Shown here: in pieces, positions 61,816-64,000 of the stretch
Position numbering within the stretch: the first letter of the stretch is position 1
Layout of the letters: each line of letters opens with the position of its first letter
Assembly: GCA_964607445.1 (NCBI GenBank)
Contig: CAZSKN010000002.1
Location: 62,001 to 126,000 of the forward strand
DNA: 64,000 nt
Direction of reading: 5' to 3'
DNA from: CALCKU01 sp964607445
GTDB lineage: Bacteria > Pseudomonadota > Alphaproteobacteria > Caulobacterales > Maricaulaceae
Made by a program: the position numbers and the translations under genes
Notes under the pieces: model-generated
Database searches by the model: none
The model's input: the letters and a program-made list of their open reading frames with translations, nothing else
Told to the model about the DNA's origin: nothing

Positions 61816-62367
61816 ATGAGCGACGGAATAAACATCGCCACAGCGTTAACTGATACGCTTACGCCACAGGCAGAAGCCCGTTTGATGGAGTTTACAAAAT
61901 CCCAACTCTTTACCAAAACGTTCCGTGAGGGCATGGATATGGTCGAGGAAACAGCCGCCTATCTTGACGGGCCGGGGCGTCACGAAAGCAAAAAACTCGA
62001 TCGTAAGAGCGCTTTGACATATGCTTCGCAAAGCATGCAACTCACGACCCGACTGATGCAAGTCGCGAGTTGGCTTCTGGTACAACGCGCCCTTAAAGAA
62101 GGGGAAATGACAATAGCGGACGCCCGGCTAGATAAATATAGGCTGATCGCCATTTCAAAGACTGAGGATGAATTGAGTTTTTCAGATCTTGCGAAAAAAG
62201 CGACAGTTTTACCGGCACTATTAGTTGATTTGCTCGCGCGCTCAGAAGCGCTTTATGAACGGATTTCAAGGCTTGATAGATCACTTTACGGCACGATTGC
62301 CGCGCAAAGTGGAAATACCGTTGCTGACCAAATTAACCGTTTGGAAGCCGCCTTTGGTCGGATGTAA
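61816..62367 (+). CDS. DUF1465 protein
   Basis: A 183-residue all-helical cytosolic protein. SQLFTKTFREGMDMVEETAAYLDGPGR (~29-55; core FREGMDMVEETAAYLDGPGR) and LTTRLMQVASWLLVQRAL (~76-93) are DUF1465 signatures. The family is alphaproteobacterial and uncharacterised; position beside DUF1192, trcR and rpmE is a recurrent arrangement in this lineage as far as I recall. Ribosome-binding site AAAGGAG. Confidence 0.85.
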   Translation: MSDGINIATALTDTLTPQAEARLMEFTKSQLFTKTFREGMDMVEETAAYLDGPGRHESKKLDRKSALTYASQSMQLTTRLMQVASWLLVQRALKEGEMTIADARLDKYRLIAISKTEDELSFSDLAKKATVLPALLVDLLARSEALYERISRLDRSLYGTIAAQSGNTVADQINRLEAAFGRM

Positions 62368-62411
62368 CATCACTGACAGACGTTAACACAGGCTTTATGC
62401 ATCGAGCGTCT

Positions 62412-62420
62412 CCCCCCCCC
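62412..62420. repeat. Homopolymer of nine C residues
   Basis: A C9 run in the convergent gap between the DUF1465 gene and rpmE, within an imperfect stem (CGTCT...AGACG). Non-coding, so probably only slippage-prone sequence. Confidence 0.6.
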
Positions 62421-62465
62421 GCGCATAAGAGGGGCTAGACGTCATCAACATCATCTTAGATCTTT

Positions 62466-62490
62466 AAAAAATCTGGGCCGCAATGCGGCC
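62466..62490 (-). terminator. Intrinsic terminator of rpmE
   Basis: Read on the - strand, GGCCGC-ATT-GCGGCC (62490-62476) is followed by CAGATTTTTT: a 6-bp GC stem and a T6 tract, 7 bases after the rpmE stop. Confidence 0.8.
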
Positions 62491-62497
62491 GATAAGG

Positions 62498-62716
62498 CTA
62501 AACGAAGCCTTTAAATTTGTCTTTAAAGCGTGATACGCGTCCGCCGCGGTCCATAAGACGTTGGTCGCCGCCCGTCCAAGCCGGGTGGGTTTTGCTATCG
62601 ATATCAAGAACAAGTCGATCACCTTCTTTGCCGTAAGTTGATCGGGTTTGATATTCAGTCCCATCTACCATTTGCACGGTAATCATGTGATAATCAGGAT
62701 GTATGTCTTTTTTCAT
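62498..62716 (-). CDS. rpmE: 50S ribosomal protein L31
   Basis: A 72-residue L31: MKKDIHPDYHMITVQMVDG, then KTHPAWTGGDQRLMDRGGRV and FKDKFKGF. It lacks the CxxC zinc pairs, so it is the zinc-free form. The ATG at 62716 is preceded by AGGAG at 7 bases; an in-frame ATG at 62740 lacks this. A strong terminator follows. Confidence 0.96.
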   Translation of the reverse strand: MKKDIHPDYHMITVQMVDGTEYQTRSTYGKEGDRLVLDIDSKTHPAWTGGDQRLMDRGGRVSRFKDKFKGFV

Positions 62717-62808
62717 TTTAAGCTCCTGCCGGTCAGACATCCGGCTCTGGTCACGGGTTTACTTTGGTGCGTCCCCCGCTCGGTGGCGACCCTATAGGGC
62801 TATGCGAC

Positions 62809-63843
62809 TTAAAGGTCAAGGGCGCGCGTGGCGCGCGTGTCAAAACGGGCCCAGACCTTTTGCGCGATACGGGGCGTCTCTTGAAGGGGGGCATAGGACA
62901 TGGCGCTCAGGGCGGAGGCGGCAAGCGGAGCCGTAAAGGGTTTTAACCCGCAGCGCGTTTCCAAGCGTTTATACAGATGATCGAATTTATGGGGGCGCCC
63001 ATGGTGTAATATCCCGACCTCTACGGGTAAGGTCAATACGGGTGTGCCCGTACTACAGGCCTCTGTCAGTAGGTTTGTGCTGTCTTGTGTTACCAATAGT
63101 ATATCGGCGGCGGCTAAAAAGGCCTGATAGGGATTGGGCGTGCCGCCATCATAAAACCAAATGCGTTCTGCATGGTCGGCTTTAAACCTCGCCCAGGCCA
63201 TTCGGGCGAAATCCGGTGTGCGCCGCGAGGTTGAAACCAATAGGCTATAGCCCGCCGCGATTAAGCTTTGGGCATGGGCGAGATGGGTTTGGCAATCAGT
63301 GGACGTTAAGCGATGGGTTTTGGACGAGCCGCCGATCAATAAGCCAGCATATGGCGCGGGATAGGTTTTAAGCCTGTCTGAAAATTGCTTGCGCTGCGTT
63401 TCGAGATCCTCGGGGGTAAATCCTATCGGCGCACCGATCATGGTTTCAATATTAGGGCCCATCAAGCCGTCATGTTCGGGCGCAATGACAAGATCAAAAT
63501 TATCGGGGTCTAGGCGTGGGTCTTGAATATAAATGGTATATATATCGGGGTGGGCGGATTTAAGCGCGGATAAAGGCGCAATGGCTTGTCGCCCGCACCC
63601 GATGATTATATAGGTCTCATCAGCCTTGACCGGATCGCTAAAACCATGCTCTTGAGGTCGTTTTTTTAAGGCTATTTGTGCTTTGGGGGGCAGGGCTTTA
63701 TACACGCGGCCCGAGTTTAACGAAAATGTCTTTATCTTAAGAGAGCGTGTTTGTCCCAACGCTCGGGCCAGTCCCAAAGCCTGATTTTCAATACCGCGCC
63801 GCCCGTCAGATATAACCCAACAGTTCAGCGTGGGTTGCGTCAT
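62809..63843 (-). CDS. ELM1-family protein (mitochondrial fission ELM1-like)
   Basis: A 344-residue protein of the ELM1/DUF1022 family, first known from plant mitochondrial fission. NCWVISDGRRGIENQALGLA (~7-26; core SDGRRGIENQALGLA), IGGSSKTHRL (~170) and VTQDSTNLLTEACSTGTPVL (as TQDSTNLLTEACSTGTPV) resemble a GT-B glycosyltransferase fold. The bacterial role is unknown, though envelope glycan work is plausible. The ATG overlaps the greA stop as TAATG. Confidence 0.88.
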   Translation of the reverse strand: MTQPTLNCWVISDGRRGIENQALGLARALGQTRSLKIKTFSLNSGRVYKALPPKAQIALKKRPQEHGFSDPVKADETYIIIGCGRQAIAPLSALKSAHPDIYTIYIQDPRLDPDNFDLVIAPEHDGLMGPNIETMIGAPIGFTPEDLETQRKQFSDRLKTYPAPYAGLLIGGSSKTHRLTSTDCQTHLAHAQSLIAAGYSLLVSTSRRTPDFARMAWARFKADHAERIWFYDGGTPNPYQAFLAAADILLVTQDSTNLLTEACSTGTPVLTLPVEVGILHHGRPHKFDHLYKRLETRCGLKPFTAPLAASALSAMSYAPLQETPRIAQKVWARFDTRATRALDL

Positions 63844-64000
63844 TATTTAAATGTGACTTCTAGAATTTCATAGCCTTTAGATCCCCCCGGTGCGATCACT
63901 TCAAATGCGTCTCCGACTTCCTTGGAAATCATGGCGCGGGCCATAGGGGCTGTGATCGAAATTTTACCATCTTTAATATTGGCTTCATCTTCACCTACAA
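63843..64000 (-). CDS. greA: Transcription elongation factor GreA, C-terminal part
   Basis: Only the last ~52 residues are in the window, ending APGGSKGYEILEVTFK. ISAPMARAMISKEVGDAFEV (as SAPMARAMISKEVGD) is the conserved FKBP-like C-terminal domain of GreA, which helps backtracked RNA polymerase cleave its transcript. The N-terminal coiled coil is outside the window. Confidence 0.93.
   Translation of the reverse strand, partial: VGEDEANIKDGKISITAPMARAMISKEVGDAFEVIAPGGSKGYEILEVTFK

Noticed and set aside
62401..62441. C9 tract as a phase-variation switch
   Set aside because: It lies between two convergent genes, in no reading frame and not within a promoter.
1..64000. CRISPR arrays, insertion sequences, prophage, defence islands, tRNA and rRNA genes
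   Set aside because: No spaced direct repeats, transposase or integrase motifs, phage genes or tRNA-like T-arms were seen on either strand; the gene content is that of a stable core region.

Overview
The window looks like an ordinary housekeeping stretch of an alphaproteobacterial chromosome, most likely Caulobacterales/Hyphomonadaceae-like. The evidence for that placement is the rpmH-rnpA-yidC-engB-argB run, a RegB/SenC/RegA redox two-component locus, a DUF1013 cell-cycle regulator (TrcR) divergent from DUF1192 and DUF1465 genes beside rpmE, a B12-dependent ribonucleotide reductase, an aa3-oxidase subunit IV gene beside split pntA/pntAB/pntB, COQ9 and an ELM1-type protein. Genus is my inference. 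I see no insertion sequence, prophage, CRISPR array, tRNA or rRNA.

Layout. 1-3.6 kb (+): the end of gloB, a cold-shock gene with a long structured leader, dapD-dapE and a membrane protein. 3.6-13.6 kb (-): two tightly packed clusters. One is def-fmt-GNAT-truA-DUF4112. The other runs rpmH-rnpA-yidC-engB-argB-(DUF1036 protein)-(HAD phosphatase)-(threonine aldolase-like). 14-18.6 kb (+): a DUF547 protein, a TVP38/TMEM64 membrane protein, a disulfide-reductase-like flavoprotein and an orphan histidine kinase. 18.8-21.4 kb: a PfkB kinase, a divergent ATP-grasp enzyme and the SCO1/SenC copper chaperone. 21.5-27 kb: regB and regA, a candidate small RNA, a fatty-acid desaturase and a large coiled-coil protein. 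27.4-33.5 kb (+): fabD-fabG-acpP-fabF-mltG, then yicC-gmk. 33.6-39.2 kb (-): the envelope operon lptF-lptG-surA-pdxA-rsmA, without lptD at its usual place. 39.3-42.5 kb (+): pepA-holC-ycaQ-like. 42.5-48.4 kb: nrdJ, a hypothetical protein broken by a 100-N assembly gap, and an NtrC-type regulator. 48.7-53.2 kb: oxidase subunit IV and transhydrogenase genes, a hydrolase and a DksA-like protein. 53.3-56.6 kb: an ABC exporter and COQ9. 56.7-58.3 kb (-): purE-purK. The rest holds a diguanylate cyclase, two DUF465 proteins, an SDR, trcR, DUF1192, DUF1465, rpmE, an ELM1-like protein and the end of greA.

The genes mostly serve translation, envelope building, fatty-acid synthesis and respiration. Gene packing is extreme: many start codons overlap the previous stop, seven of them as TAATG.

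I found no convincing exotic system such as a defence or secretion island. The least ordinary items are regulatory or small-scale: a candidate small RNA with its own promoter and terminator downstream of regA; divergent trcR/DUF1192 promoters sharing one -35 element, with an attenuator-like terminator in the trcR leader; a predicted leaderless def mRNA; symmetric operator-like sites in front of purE, regB/senC and the NtrC-like gene; the uncharacterised DUF547-TVP38-flavoprotein cluster; and the missing lptD.
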